DNA of 12,251 nucleotides, from contig CALAJG010000268.1 in the NCBI GenBank assembly GCA_937923375.1, positions 1 through 12,251 on the forward strand. Direction: 5' to 3'. Below are positions 1 to 6,356 of the stretch, piece by piece (within the stretch, counting starts at the first letter, position 1; each line of letters starts with the position of its first letter). The position numbers and the translations under genes were made by a program. A model generated the notes under the pieces. That model made no database searches, was not told the DNA's origin, and was given only the letters and a program-made list of their open reading frames with translations. Source of the stretch: an uncultured Leucothrix sp. Its GTDB lineage: Bacteria > Pseudomonadota > Gammaproteobacteria > Thiotrichales > Thiotrichaceae.

Positions 1-81
1 ATTGGACTATTTATGGATGGCATGGTTGGTAAGACATTTGCCTCAGGCCTTAAACACTTAGCCGCTGCAACCGCAGCTTAA
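1..81 (+). CDS. C-terminal tail of a probable SRPBCC/polyketide-cyclase-fold protein (partial)
   Basis: An open frame enters from the left edge and ends with TAA at 79-81, giving 26 residues that begin IGLFMDGMVGKTFASGL. The pattern of a hydrophobic stretch, then D/K-MVG-K-x-F-x-x-GL-x-x-L, resembles the last helix of SRPBCC-family proteins, which bind hydrophobic ligands in a helix-grip pocket. Genes of that family often sit directly before YciI-domain genes, and here the next gene starts 13 bases later with its own ribosome binding site, so the two are probably one operon. The body of the protein lies outside the window, so the family call rests on a short tail plus context. Confidence 0.55.
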   Translation: MGLFMDGMVGKTFASGLKHLAAATAA

Positions 82-94
82 TAGGAGAGAAATC

Positions 95-442
95 ATGCGT
101 TATACATTTTTGCTTTACTCAAACCCTGCCGATTTTGCTGATATGACTGAAGAAGATTGGGCAAAAGAAAAAGAAGTTTACGGAGCGTACATTGGTGCAC
201 TACAAGAAGCCGGTGTGTTTGTTGACACCGACTGGTTGCAGCCAACACAAACGGCTACCACCGTCAGCTTTGCCGAGGGTAAACAACTCATTCAGGATGG
301 TCCTTTTGCAGAGACCAAGGAAACGCTAGGCGGCTTTTTTGTAGTCGATGTTCCTGACTTAGATGCAGCACTGAGTTGGGCGGGCAAGTGCCCTGCCGCT
401 CAATATGGCAAAGTCGAAGTTCGCGCTTCGGCAATGGGTTAA
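95..442 (+). CDS. YciI/YCII-related (DGPF domain) protein
   Basis: This encodes 115 residues, the usual length for the single-domain DGPF branch of the YCII-related ferredoxin-like fold. The protein opens with MRYTFLLYSN, a typical first strand, carries the family hallmark DGPFAETKE at residues 68-76, and ends with GGFFVVDVPDLDAALSWA followed by the C-terminal strand KVEVR. The ATG at 95 is preceded by AGGAGAG at a suitable distance. Family members are small cytoplasmic dimers. Some have enzymatic or dehalogenase-like roles, but for most the substrate is unknown, and no specific reaction can be assigned here. It follows a probable SRPBCC gene, a common pairing. No terminator is obvious on its own strand. 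The hairpin at 497-521 has its T-tract on the other strand. Confidence 0.9.
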   Translation: MRYTFLLYSNPADFADMTEEDWAKEKEVYGAYIGALQEAGVFVDTDWLQPTQTATTVSFAEGKQLIQDGPFAETKETLGGFFVVDVPDLDAALSWAGKCPAAQYGKVEVRASAMG

Positions 443-490
443 CCAGATGGAAGAAGCTATACTTTGCGGCTGTGGATATTGAGTGAAGCA

Positions 491-521
491 ATAAAAAAGC
501 CTGGGCGCAATGTCCGGGCTT
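491..521 (-). terminator. Rho-independent terminator of the small secreted-protein gene
   Basis: A 10-bp stem pairs 497-506 with 512-521 (two G-T pairs included) around the 5-base loop GCAAT. Read on the minus strand it is followed by TTTTTT at 498-493 and then ATT. It lies 18 bases beyond the stop codon of the minus-strand gene at 539-859, which it should terminate. On the plus strand there is no T-tract after the stem, so it is a weak stop for the YciI gene at best. Confidence 0.8.
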
Positions 522-538
522 GAATGAGACTTAATTGA

Positions 539-859
539 TTAACCTACGCAAGGCTGACCATAGACAGTTGCAACGGTATTGCCCTTTGCGTTTAAGCTAA
601 ATACTACCTTGTAGCTCTTAGCGTCATCAATATCCGCATACTTTTTGCCATAATGCTCGATTACATAATTTTCCCAAGAATTTTTTGCGCGACGTTCTGC
701 TCTTTTCTTGCGAAAGCGAGCTACTGCGCCTGCTGATTCTCCGCTAGCGTTAATTTCTATCATTTTACAGTCGTCTGATGCGGCTGCGTTGCCTGACAGT
801 AGAGTAGCAGACAGTGCTAGTGTTGATAGGCTGATGATAATGTTAGTACGTGTTTTCAT
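539..859 (-). CDS. Small secreted protein of unknown function
   Basis: This encodes 106 residues with a clear Sec signal peptide: MKTR, a hydrophobic core at about residues 7-22, and a probable cleavage site after NAAA at residue 27. The mature part has exactly two cysteines (C31 and C104, the latter in a terminal GQPCVG), which could form a disulfide in the periplasm. Its centre is basic (RFRKKRAERRAK, residues 48-59), followed by a W-x-x-x-V-x-x-x-YG-x-x-x-AD-x-x-x-AK pattern at 62-81. I recall similar patterns in small exported hypothetical proteins of Proteobacteria, but no named family comes to mind. The start is supported by TAGGAG upstream on the minus strand (about 866-871). The gene stands alone with its own terminator. 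No function is claimed. Confidence 0.75.
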   Translation of the reverse strand: MKTRTNIIISLSTLALSATLLSGNAAASDDCKMIEINASGESAGAVARFRKKRAERRAKNSWENYVIEHYGKKYADIDDAKSYKVVFSLNAKGNTVATVYGQPCVG

Positions 860-1029
860 GGTGTTACTCCTAAATGGTTTGGTTAAATGCCGCTGCTGTT
901 TGCTGCGACGTTGGAAACCAGTTTAGGGCTGACCCAATTTTCAGTCATAAAGAAGTGGTAAAGGTTTGGTAAGGATTAAATCAGTTTGTCCGTTGTAGAG
1001 TGGCCAGTACATTTTGAGCTTGTGGTTAT

Positions 1030-1058
1030 TTAAGAGGTCTGGGTAAGTTGAACATGAT
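1030..1058 (+). repeat. Diverged direct repeat, copy 1
   Basis: The 29 bases beginning TTAAGAGGTCTGGGTAAG match 24 of 29 positions with 1949-1977. Four of the five differences are C/T transitions. A shared TTATGC follows each copy after a length difference. The two copies are about 920 bp apart and bracket most of the gene-poor region. Confidence 0.5.
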
Positions 1059-1240
1059 TTCAATCTTACTTAAGGTTATGCAGTTCAATAGATCTTTGAA
1101 ATCTCATTTAACGGTAACTCTCTCAAAAATATGGCTCGCCGTTCGCCTGCCAATTGGCAATTCTTATTAGATTTTTTACTTTCTAAGATAAATATCCAGA
1201 ATACATGTAGTAGGTCGTCAATGTATGTAGTAAGAGGAAT

Positions 1241-1286
1241 AAGGCTTGGCTGAAAACTATTGCTTCAGTGTTATGAAGCCTTTTTT
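1241..1286 (+). terminator. Nested hairpin with T-tract, orphan terminator
   Basis: An outer stem AAGGCTT (1241-1247) pairs with AAGCCTT (1276-1282), and an inner stem CTGAA (1250-1254) pairs with TTCAG (1264-1268). The outer arm runs into six T residues (1281-1286). The shape fits a plus-strand Rho-independent terminator. No coding gene lies just upstream on that strand, so it would end either an unannotated short RNA or a decayed transcript. Confidence 0.4.
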
Positions 1287-1388
1287 AATTAGAGGTAGAA
1301 AATATAACTGTCTTATTGTTAACTATTTATTTTTTAATTGCTACCTTCTGTTATCTACATTTTTTAGTAAACTTACTCGCGTCAATAG

Positions 1389-1402
1389 ACACTATATAGT
1401 GT
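1389..1402. repeat. Perfect 14-bp palindrome
   Basis: ACACTATATAGTGT is fully self-complementary and is followed by TTTTT (1402-1406). A weaker outer pairing, TCAATxGAC (1382-1390) with GTCxATTGA (1411-1419), encloses it. It could be an operator or a hairpin end. No gene start lies immediately downstream. Confidence 0.4.
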
Positions 1403-1418
1403 TTTTGTCTGTCCATTG

Positions 1419-1438
1419 ATACCACCTGTGGTATTTTT
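1419..1438 (+). repeat. Short perfect hairpin with T-tract
   Basis: ATACCAC and GTGGTAT are complementary arms with two bases between them, followed by five T residues (1434-1438). It lies 16 bases beyond the palindrome at 1389-1402, making two tandem dyads that each run into T5. It could act as a weak terminator on the plus strand. Confidence 0.35.
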
Positions 1439-1532
1439 CGAGTCAGAAATACTATGTAAGGATTTTCCTAACATGTTAAAATTGATAAAAATTAAGCCAT
1501 ATTGCGCTTGGCTTCACTAATTCAAGTACTGA

Positions 1533-1712
1533 CGGCAAGGCACTTCGCAATGTCGTAATGAACTTGAAGTAACCGGAGTACTTTATAAGTATGCCAAGAA
1601 AGCGCAAATGCAAGAAGAAGTCTCAGTGGAAGTTTACGCTGAGCAAGAAGAGGGCACTAAAAATCGTGGTAAGAGTAACAACCCCTACCATGATAATATT
1701 GTGCTGGTATGA
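1533..1712 (+). pseudogene. Possible coding remnant without a start
   Basis: From the stop at 1530-1532 to TGA at 1710-1712 one frame stays open for 59 codons and reads like real protein, including ELEVTGVLYKYAKKAQMQEE and a polar, Glu/Lys-rich tail ending NNPYHDNIVLV. There is no ATG, GTG or TTG at the front with a ribosome binding site, so if it was a gene its 5' part is lost. An overlapping 56-codon frame from the ATG at 1591 gives a Lys/Arg-rich peptide of less protein-like composition. A terminator-like hairpin follows at 1764-1801, which fits the end of a former transcription unit. I do not recognise the family. Confidence 0.25.
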
Positions 1713-1763
1713 GATATTAGGGCTAGATATAACACGACATGTTACAACCCTGATATAACAAAC

Positions 1764-1801
1764 AAAAGCTTCCTCTATATTCCAGTATGGAGGGGCTTTT
1801 T
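1764..1801 (+). terminator. Probable Rho-independent terminator
   Basis: AAAAGC (1764-1769) pairs with GCTTTT (1795-1800). After a small internal loop, CCTC pairs with GAGG, closing a roughly 14-base loop. The T-run continues to 1801. The hairpin lies 50 bases beyond the end of the possible remnant at 1533-1712 and could also work on the minus strand because of the A-run on its left arm. Confidence 0.55.
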
Positions 1802-1948
1802 ATAACCGAAAAGTTTAGTTATAAACTAAATGATAAGTTTACTTGACATAATTTACAACAATTATCGCAATAATTAGTTTGCACTGTCCCCGATTGAAAA
1901 TTTATAAACCTTTCATCTCCACATATTGCTGATCCCGTAGTTTTGTAC

Positions 1949-1977
1949 TTAAGAGGCTTGGGCAAGCTGAACATCAT
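1949..1977 (+). repeat. Diverged direct repeat, copy 2
   Basis: The 29 bases beginning TTAAGAGGCTTGGGCAAG are the partner of the copy at 1030-1058 in the same orientation. The identity lies in a core of TTAAGAGG, TGGG, AAG and TGAACAT blocks. Neither copy is part of a recognisable gene. They may be ends of a lost element or two members of a dispersed intergenic family. Confidence 0.5.
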
Positions 1978-2316
1978 AAGCATTATGCGAAGTCTGTTCC
2001 GGCACTCCCCAGTTCCTGCTCGTGCTGCGCAACAGTTGGTGGTTGTTGCTGCGTAGTTTCGCTGCTTATTTTCGTGCCTCCCAAAAACCAATCGCGTACC
2101 GGCTTTAGTTAAACAACACAGACTTTTCTTGGGCAGCTCAGTAGATCCTTATCAACCCCTCAGCAGCAAATTTTTTTATATGAACAATTATAGAAACCGT
2201 TTTGAATGATTTTTTAATTGGATAGCGCAGATTGTTATAGCGGCTTCATCAACGCACTAGCACAAATTAGCTTGAGTTTTTACCGTTAAATGTTTCGCGG
2301 TGACGAAGTTGTCTAG

Positions 2317-2338
2317 TCTGGACTATTCTAAATCCAGA
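2317..2338. promoter_or_regulatory. Dyad upstream of the small membrane-protein gene
   Basis: TCTGGA (2317-2322) and TCCAGA (2333-2338) are perfect inverted half-sites separated by 10 bases. The dyad lies about 70 bases upstream of the predicted -10 at 2410. The spacing (CTG-N14-CAG) rules out a LexA box, which needs N10. It may be an operator for another regulator, or chance. Confidence 0.25.
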
Positions 2339-2387
2339 GATATAGCATCGATATGAAAAACACGTTTCCTTTGAAAGTCATTGTCGA

Positions 2388-2415
2388 TTGGTTTGTTACG
2401 ATAGTTTTTTATAAT
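2388..2415 (+). promoter_or_regulatory. Predicted sigma-70 promoter of the small membrane-protein gene
   Basis: A perfect TATAAT at 2410-2415 is preceded, after 16 bases, by TTGGTT (2388-2393), which matches the -35 consensus only in TTG. Transcription would start near 2422, giving a leader of about 14 bases before the ATG at 2436. Confidence 0.4.
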
Positions 2416-2435
2416 TAAACGAGAGTGGAAAAGTA

Positions 2436-2573
2436 ATGTCTGATGTTATGACGCAAGCGATAGAGCTTGCCACGTTAGTACTTATAGTACCCAGTGAGCG
2501 TTTTTGGGGAATCGTCGGATTAGTAGCATTGGCACTTTTTGTATACGCTTACACGAAGAGGAAAAGCAAATAG
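2436..2573 (+). CDS. Small single-pass membrane protein (45 aa), unknown
   Basis: ATG at 2436 to TAG at 2571-2573 encodes 45 residues: a polar N-terminus (MSDVMTQAIELATLVLIV), a strongly hydrophobic stretch FWGIVGLVALALFVYAY at residues 23-39, and a basic tail TKRKSK. The layout predicts one inner-membrane helix with the positive tail in the cytoplasm. A GGAA-containing purine run (2421-2433) lies just upstream and a TATAAT sits at 2410. It ends 11 bases before the convergent umuC stop. No family is recognised. The size and charge pattern resemble many small membrane proteins, including type I toxins and small stress peptides, but that is only a resemblance. The coherent hydropathy, promoter and start context make it more likely real than chance. 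Confidence 0.5.
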   Translation: MSDVMTQAIELATLVLIVPSERFWGIVGLVALALFVYAYTKRKSK

Positions 2574-2584
2574 TGGATTCCGTC

Positions 2585-3880
2585 TTAGCGAACCACTCTC
2601 AACTCCCCAGCCCGCGTGGTATACCTCGGCGAACGAAGCAGCTGCTTCATTCGCCAAGCCCCACCAAAGCCTTCCCCAGCAAGATGTAGTGTGCTGTTTC
2701 CCATCTGACTATTAATGCTATCTAGCACCATCATCAACTCTTTAGAGCGCTCAGCATTTGTGTTGTCATCAAATAAATCCGTTTGCTGGTTGCGATGGTT
2801 GACTAGTTCAGTGAGCATCACACCGGCGCGCTGGTAGCTGTGGCCATCAACGTAAATGCCTTTTAATAAGCGCTGGGCCAGACGGGTTAACTCACGTGTG
2901 TCATCCGTAGGTACGATCAACCGACGAGTTGCTGCATTGCTGTAATACTCGTTCCTGTCATCAAACGGACTAGTGCTCACATGCACGCTCAATACGGTTG
3001 CAAGCAGCTTTTGCTTACGCAGTTTTTCCGCAGCACGTGTCATGAAATGGGTAATGGCGTGGCGCATGTCTTTGGCTTCCGTCACTCGCACACCAAATGA
3101 CCGTGAGCACAGCACTTGCTGCCTGTCCGCTTGCACCGTTTCCAGCTCAATACAGGAGACACCATTCAGCTCTTGGACCGTTCTGGCTAGTACCACATTA
3201 AAACGTTTTTTAATCATCGCAGGGTCGCACTGCTGCAAATCCAGAGCGGTGTTGATGCTTTCCCTTTGCAAGCGATCGGCCCAGCGCCGCCCGACTCCCC
3301 AAATGTCGCCGACAGCGACCGCTGAAAGTAGAGCTGCCTGATCTTCACAGCTGGAAAAGTCGAATACGCCGTTTAGGCCGGGCATTTTCTTTGAAAGCCG
3401 GTTGGCCAGCTTGGCCAGTGTTTTGGTAGATCCAATACCGATAGATACAGGAATGCCAGTCCATTGTTGCGTGGTGCCGCAAATCTCACGGCCATAGCTG
3501 TCTAGATCCCAGCGATCAAAACCTTCAAAGTCGAGAAAAGCCTCGTCGATGGAATACACTTCAATGCGGGGTGCAAAGGTAGCCAGCACTGTCATAACCC
3601 TATTCGACAGGTCACCGTACAGTGCATAGTTCGATGAGAATACCGCAACATCGTGCTTCTTGAGCAGCTGTTTCGATTTGAAATACGCCATGCCCATACC
3701 GATGCCTAATGCCTTGGCCTCGTTACTTCGGGCAATGATGCAGCCATCATTATTCGACAGCACAACTACTGGTTTACCGATCAAATGCGGGGCAAAAATG
3801 CGTTCACAGCTGGCATAGAAATTATTACAATCGACGATGCCAAAACGCTTTGCTGGAGTGTCAAAAGCTGTGGATGGCAT
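2585..3880 (-). CDS. umuC: UmuC-type Y-family DNA polymerase (Pol V catalytic subunit)
   Basis: This encodes 431 residues, close to the usual 420-430. Catalytic motifs are intact: D17 in FGIVDCNNFYASCERIF and the SIDEAFLDF motif with D112 and E113, which bind the two metal ions in the palm. The fingers stretch VVLSNNDGCIIARSNEAKALGI (about 39-60), the VSIGIGSTKTLAKLANRLSKK segment and the thumb helix-hairpin-helix GVGRRWADRL are all present. QQTDLF at 365-370 matches a sliding-clamp binding motif, and the C-terminal SPRYTTR is typical of UmuC. The enzyme copies past DNA lesions with low fidelity during the SOS response, normally together with UmuD'. Here the ATG follows GGGAG (3890-3894, minus) and lies 3 bases after the stop of a deleted umuD remnant, so a functional partner would have to come from elsewhere. 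I see no LexA box (CTG-N10-CAG) upstream. Confidence 0.93.
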   Translation of the reverse strand: MPSTAFDTPAKRFGIVDCNNFYASCERIFAPHLIGKPVVVLSNNDGCIIARSNEAKALGIGMGMAYFKSKQLLKKHDVAVFSSNYALYGDLSNRVMTVLATFAPRIEVYSIDEAFLDFEGFDRWDLDSYGREICGTTQQWTGIPVSIGIGSTKTLAKLANRLSKKMPGLNGVFDFSSCEDQAALLSAVAVGDIWGVGRRWADRLQRESINTALDLQQCDPAMIKKRFNVVLARTVQELNGVSCIELETVQADRQQVLCSRSFGVRVTEAKDMRHAITHFMTRAAEKLRKQKLLATVLSVHVSTSPFDDRNEYYSNAATRRLIVPTDDTRELTRLAQRLLKGIYVDGHSYQRAGVMLTELVNHRNQQTDLFDDNTNAERSKELMMVLDSINSQMGNSTLHLAGEGFGGAWRMKQLLRSPRYTTRAGELRVVR

Positions 3881-3883
3881 GCA

Positions 3884-4069
3884 TCAGTTCTCCCAGATTA
3901 TCAACTCACTTTCATCATGGATGAGCGCCTGTTTAAATACGAAGTTGTGAGGTATCAATCGAATGTCCGCAGCAATACTGCAAGATAATAATGGGATCTC
4001 TCGAAAGCTAGTGCAGCGTTGCAATGGCTGAATATTGGTAGTTGTTATTATGCTCTGTATCGCACTCAT
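3884..4069 (-). pseudogene. umuD: umuD with a large internal deletion
   Basis: This open frame of 61 codons lies where umuD is expected, ending 3 bases before umuC. Its last 27 residues, DIRLIPHNFVFKQALIHDES then ELIIWEN, follow the UmuD C-terminal pattern (E. coli: VQLIPMNSAYSPI...DTLDVFG). Residues 24-34, EIPLLSCSIAA, resemble the UmuD N-terminal arm just before the self-cleavage site, where the family continues GFPSP. The roughly 75-80 residues between are missing, including the Ser/Lys catalytic dyad and the fold core. The apparent junction is near 3967-3968 and the frame is kept. The terminal strand also stops early: the usual GVVTH-type ending is replaced by EN-stop. The retained 3' end contains the umuC ribosome binding site, which may explain why it survives. 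It cannot work as a UmuD protease. The N-terminal match is weaker than the C-terminal one. Confidence 0.6.
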
Positions 4070-4173
4070 TTAGTGTTACCCTTACTTCAACGTTTTTAGT
4101 CTTAAAAAATGCAATATGAAACAAAAAGAGAACAAGAGTCGATTTGCAAGGATGTGCGGTATTAAAACGAGGA

Positions 4174-4194
4174 TAAAAGGTGCTTGTTACAAGC
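4174..4194 (-). terminator. Weak hairpin at the end of the capsule operon
   Basis: GCTTG (4194-4190, minus) pairs with CAAGC (4186-4182), with the glycosyltransferase stop codon TAA as the 3-base loop. ACC and then TTTT follow. The stem is only 5 bp, so termination would be weak. No better terminator is visible before the umuD remnant, so read-through into umuC is possible. Confidence 0.3.
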
Positions 4195-6349
4195 CGAAAC
4201 TAAAATCTTCACGAATACGAGTTAAACGAGGGTGGTAATGTTGGTCAACGATAGTATTTGTTAGCCATGTTTTCTTCATATATATGACCTCTCTTTTCAT
4301 GCGATTACGTTTCTTTCTTGTGTCGTCCTGGCCGCGGCTAATGGATTCATGATGATAAAGCTCCGCCCAAGGGGTCCATACATTTCGATAGCCAAGGCTC
4401 TGTACTCTAAGACATAAATCTATGTCGTTAAAGGCAACGTGTAAGTCATCCGCATTAAAGCCTCCAGCACTGTCAAAAACAGATTTCCTTAAGACTAGAC
4501 AGGCTCCAGTGACGGCACTATAGTTCTGCGTAGTTAGCAGTCTTTCACTATATCCCGAGTCACCGCGTCGATAAAATTTATGAGAATGACCCGCACACCC
4601 ACCAAGACCTACTATTACGCCTGCGTGTTGAATGCGGTCATCAGGGTAATAGAGCATTGCTCCTACACAGCCGATATCTGTTCGAGACGCATGGCTTGTC
4701 ATTTCTAACAACCAAACAGGAGTAATGACCTCGACATCGTTATTAAGCAATGCAAGGATTTCGCCTTGAGCATATTTTGCAGCAAAATTATTAATAGCAG
4801 AGTAATTAAATGGTTTGTTGAACTGTAAAATTCTTATGTTGGGTCGCCGTCCTAAGTCATTCAGATATTTTTTTGTTTCTAATTCCTGACTTTGATTATC
4901 TACGATAATTATTTCATAGGAAGGATAAATTGTTAGTTCCAATATACTATTAACGGCTCGCTTTAAAATATCAAGACCATCGCGTGTAGGAATTATGATG
5001 CTCACCAGGGGAGGTTTAAGCAATGGCCAAGTGACTTTAAATGTTGCTTTGGATAGACCTTGTTCGGCTGTTGCTTGGTATGGCTGTAGTTTTTCTTTGA
5101 GTATTTTAAGTTGCGTTGAGTATTTGTTGTTTACAGCGTTTTTTATATTGTGACTTAAAATTAAGGGGATGTGAGTGATATGATGATTCTTAAAAACAGA
5201 ATCTATAAGTATGCTGTAAAGCCACGCACCCTCTGCATCAAGCATTTGTTTAGGATATTCATGCAAAATGTTTGCTTTCAGCAAAACATTTTCGCCGATA
5301 TAGTTCTGAGATAATAAGAGGTCAGGGTTCCAGTCGGGTTTGAAATTAGGTTCTTTACGCAGACCATCCGAGTCTAATACATCATGGTCACCATAGCTTA
5401 TTAATGCTTTTTTATTAGTATTTGCGTGCTTAGAAAAAATAGAGAGTGCATATCTGGATAAAGTAGTCCCAGCGACTAGGAAAATATAGTAATCGCTTTT
5501 TACTCTAGAGAGTACATCTGAAATTTCAGGAGTGTGTTCATCTTCAAGAGAAATGATAGTTGTCTTGTTAGAGGGGGATTTATTTATTAATTCTTTAACT
5601 TGCTTTAATTTGATTGTTTTAGGGGTTACAAGTAAGACTAATGCCCAGTTTGAATAGTCTTGTTTCTCTATTGAAGATAGGCTGTGAGCCAGCGAATTGG
5701 GAAGAAAGTCAGGATCTGATAAATTAATTACAACTGCAATAGATAGTGTTTCGTCAAGGCTGCTGGCCATTTTAAGTAAACGTGGCTCCCGATTTTCTAA
5801 CCATGTTGCATAATCTGTCTCAGATTTCTGTTGATATCTGTAAAACCGAGCATAATGTTTCCATAGGTTGAGCGAAGTTGGTTCTGATATTTCAGGATTG
5901 CAGTTTTTTAATTTCTTCAACATTAGCTTTAACGCAAAATGCTTAGTTAATTTTATGAATCTTAATGTTTTGATGTCGAATTTGACTTTCTGCTCAGCGG
6001 GGTCAAATCTAATTTTAGTGGCTGAGGGTGAAACATAGATAATACGTTTTGCTAAACGACCATTAGTTAATCGAAGTGGGTAGGTGTCAGTTCGAAGATG
6101 TGGGTGCTGGTAATCGATGTAAATAGATGAATCTAGATGCGCTTGGTTGGCAGTGACATGTACTTCAAGCATGTACCAACCCGAAAAGGCTGGTTTTTTT
6201 GTCAGTGCAAATGAAGGGGGAGATTCCCCTGAGTCCCATGTAAAGCCGTCATTGGTTTGTGGGGGGCATCTCTTAGTTGAACTAACTAGGGGGGTTAGTG
6301 CTTTCGCGCATTGACAAGTATAGCGAAAAGGTAGGTCAATACTTTTCAT
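4187..6349 (-). CDS. Large two-domain family 2 glycosyltransferase
   Basis: From the ATG at 6349 this is 720 residues. An earlier TTG at 6391 in the same frame would add 14, but it lies inside the kpsD-like gene and has no ribosome binding site, so the ATG seven bases after that stop is preferred. An N-terminal stretch (about 15-125) with FTWDSGESPP and GWYMLEVHV looks like the beta-rich accessory domain seen on some capsule and O-antigen transferases. A first GT-A-like domain follows (about 200-390), containing YGDHDVLDSDG and FKPDWNPDLLLSQNYIG. The second GT-A domain (about 447-680) begins PPLVSIIIPTRDG, has IIIVDNQS and the NND sugar-nucleotide/metal motif (D538), then FNDIDLCLRVQSLGYR. 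It would transfer sugars from nucleotide donors to the growing capsule chain on the cytoplasmic side. Donor and linkage cannot be read. The first domain has VAGTT where relatives have an Asp-rich DHDD motif and may be inactive. Confidence 0.88.
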   Translation of the reverse strand: MKSIDLPFRYTCQCAKALTPLVSSTKRCPPQTNDGFTWDSGESPPSFALTKKPAFSGWYMLEVHVTANQAHLDSSIYIDYQHPHLRTDTYPLRLTNGRLAKRIIYVSPSATKIRFDPAEQKVKFDIKTLRFIKLTKHFALKLMLKKLKNCNPEISEPTSLNLWKHYARFYRYQQKSETDYATWLENREPRLLKMASSLDETLSIAVVINLSDPDFLPNSLAHSLSSIEKQDYSNWALVLLVTPKTIKLKQVKELINKSPSNKTTIISLEDEHTPEISDVLSRVKSDYYIFLVAGTTLSRYALSIFSKHANTNKKALISYGDHDVLDSDGLRKEPNFKPDWNPDLLLSQNYIGENVLLKANILHEYPKQMLDAEGAWLYSILIDSVFKNHHITHIPLILSHNIKNAVNNKYSTQLKILKEKLQPYQATAEQGLSKATFKVTWPLLKPPLVSIIIPTRDGLDILKRAVNSILELTIYPSYEIIIVDNQSQELETKKYLNDLGRRPNIRILQFNKPFNYSAINNFAAKYAQGEILALLNNDVEVITPVWLLEMTSHASRTDIGCVGAMLYYPDDRIQHAGVIVGLGGCAGHSHKFYRRGDSGYSERLLTTQNYSAVTGACLVLRKSVFDSAGGFNADDLHVAFNDIDLCLRVQSLGYRNVWTPWAELYHHESISRGQDDTRKKRNRMKREVIYMKKTWLTNTIVDQHYHPRLTRIREDFSFGL

Positions 6350-6356
6350 AAGTAAT

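Larger units (their letters stand above)
860..2435. other. Long region without a convincing intact gene
   Basis: About 1.6 kb is AT-rich and full of stops in all frames. It holds a diverged pair of repeats (1030-1058 and 1949-1977), two terminator-like hairpins (1241-1286 and 1764-1801), and a possible coding remnant (1533-1712). It also has several perfect dyads: 1148-1159, 1389-1402, 1419-1434, 1814-1830 and 2317-2338. A 90-codon open frame on the minus strand at 1819-2091 has an odd composition rich in Cys, Arg and Asn and no ribosome binding site that I can see, so I did not call it. No transposase, tRNA or integrase is visible. The region reads as an old, decayed accessory segment or a site of past insertions. 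Confidence 0.6.

Noticed and set aside
1741..2060. Possible integron attC site (TAACAAAC and TTGTTGC fragments)
   Set aside because: The inverse-core and core motifs do not pair across a proper attC, and there is no integrase or gene cassette.
1819..2091. 90-codon open frame on the minus strand
   Set aside because: It is rich in Cys, Arg and Asn, has no clear ribosome binding site, overlaps a repeat copy and small palindromes, and matches no recognisable family. Most likely chance.
2317..2338. LexA/SOS box near the small membrane gene
   Set aside because: The arms are CTG-N14-CAG, not CTG-N10-CAG, and the flanks do not match.
2973..3341. 122-codon open frame on the plus strand
   Set aside because: It lies fully inside umuC on the opposite strand and has shadow-type composition (Ser, Thr, Arg-rich).
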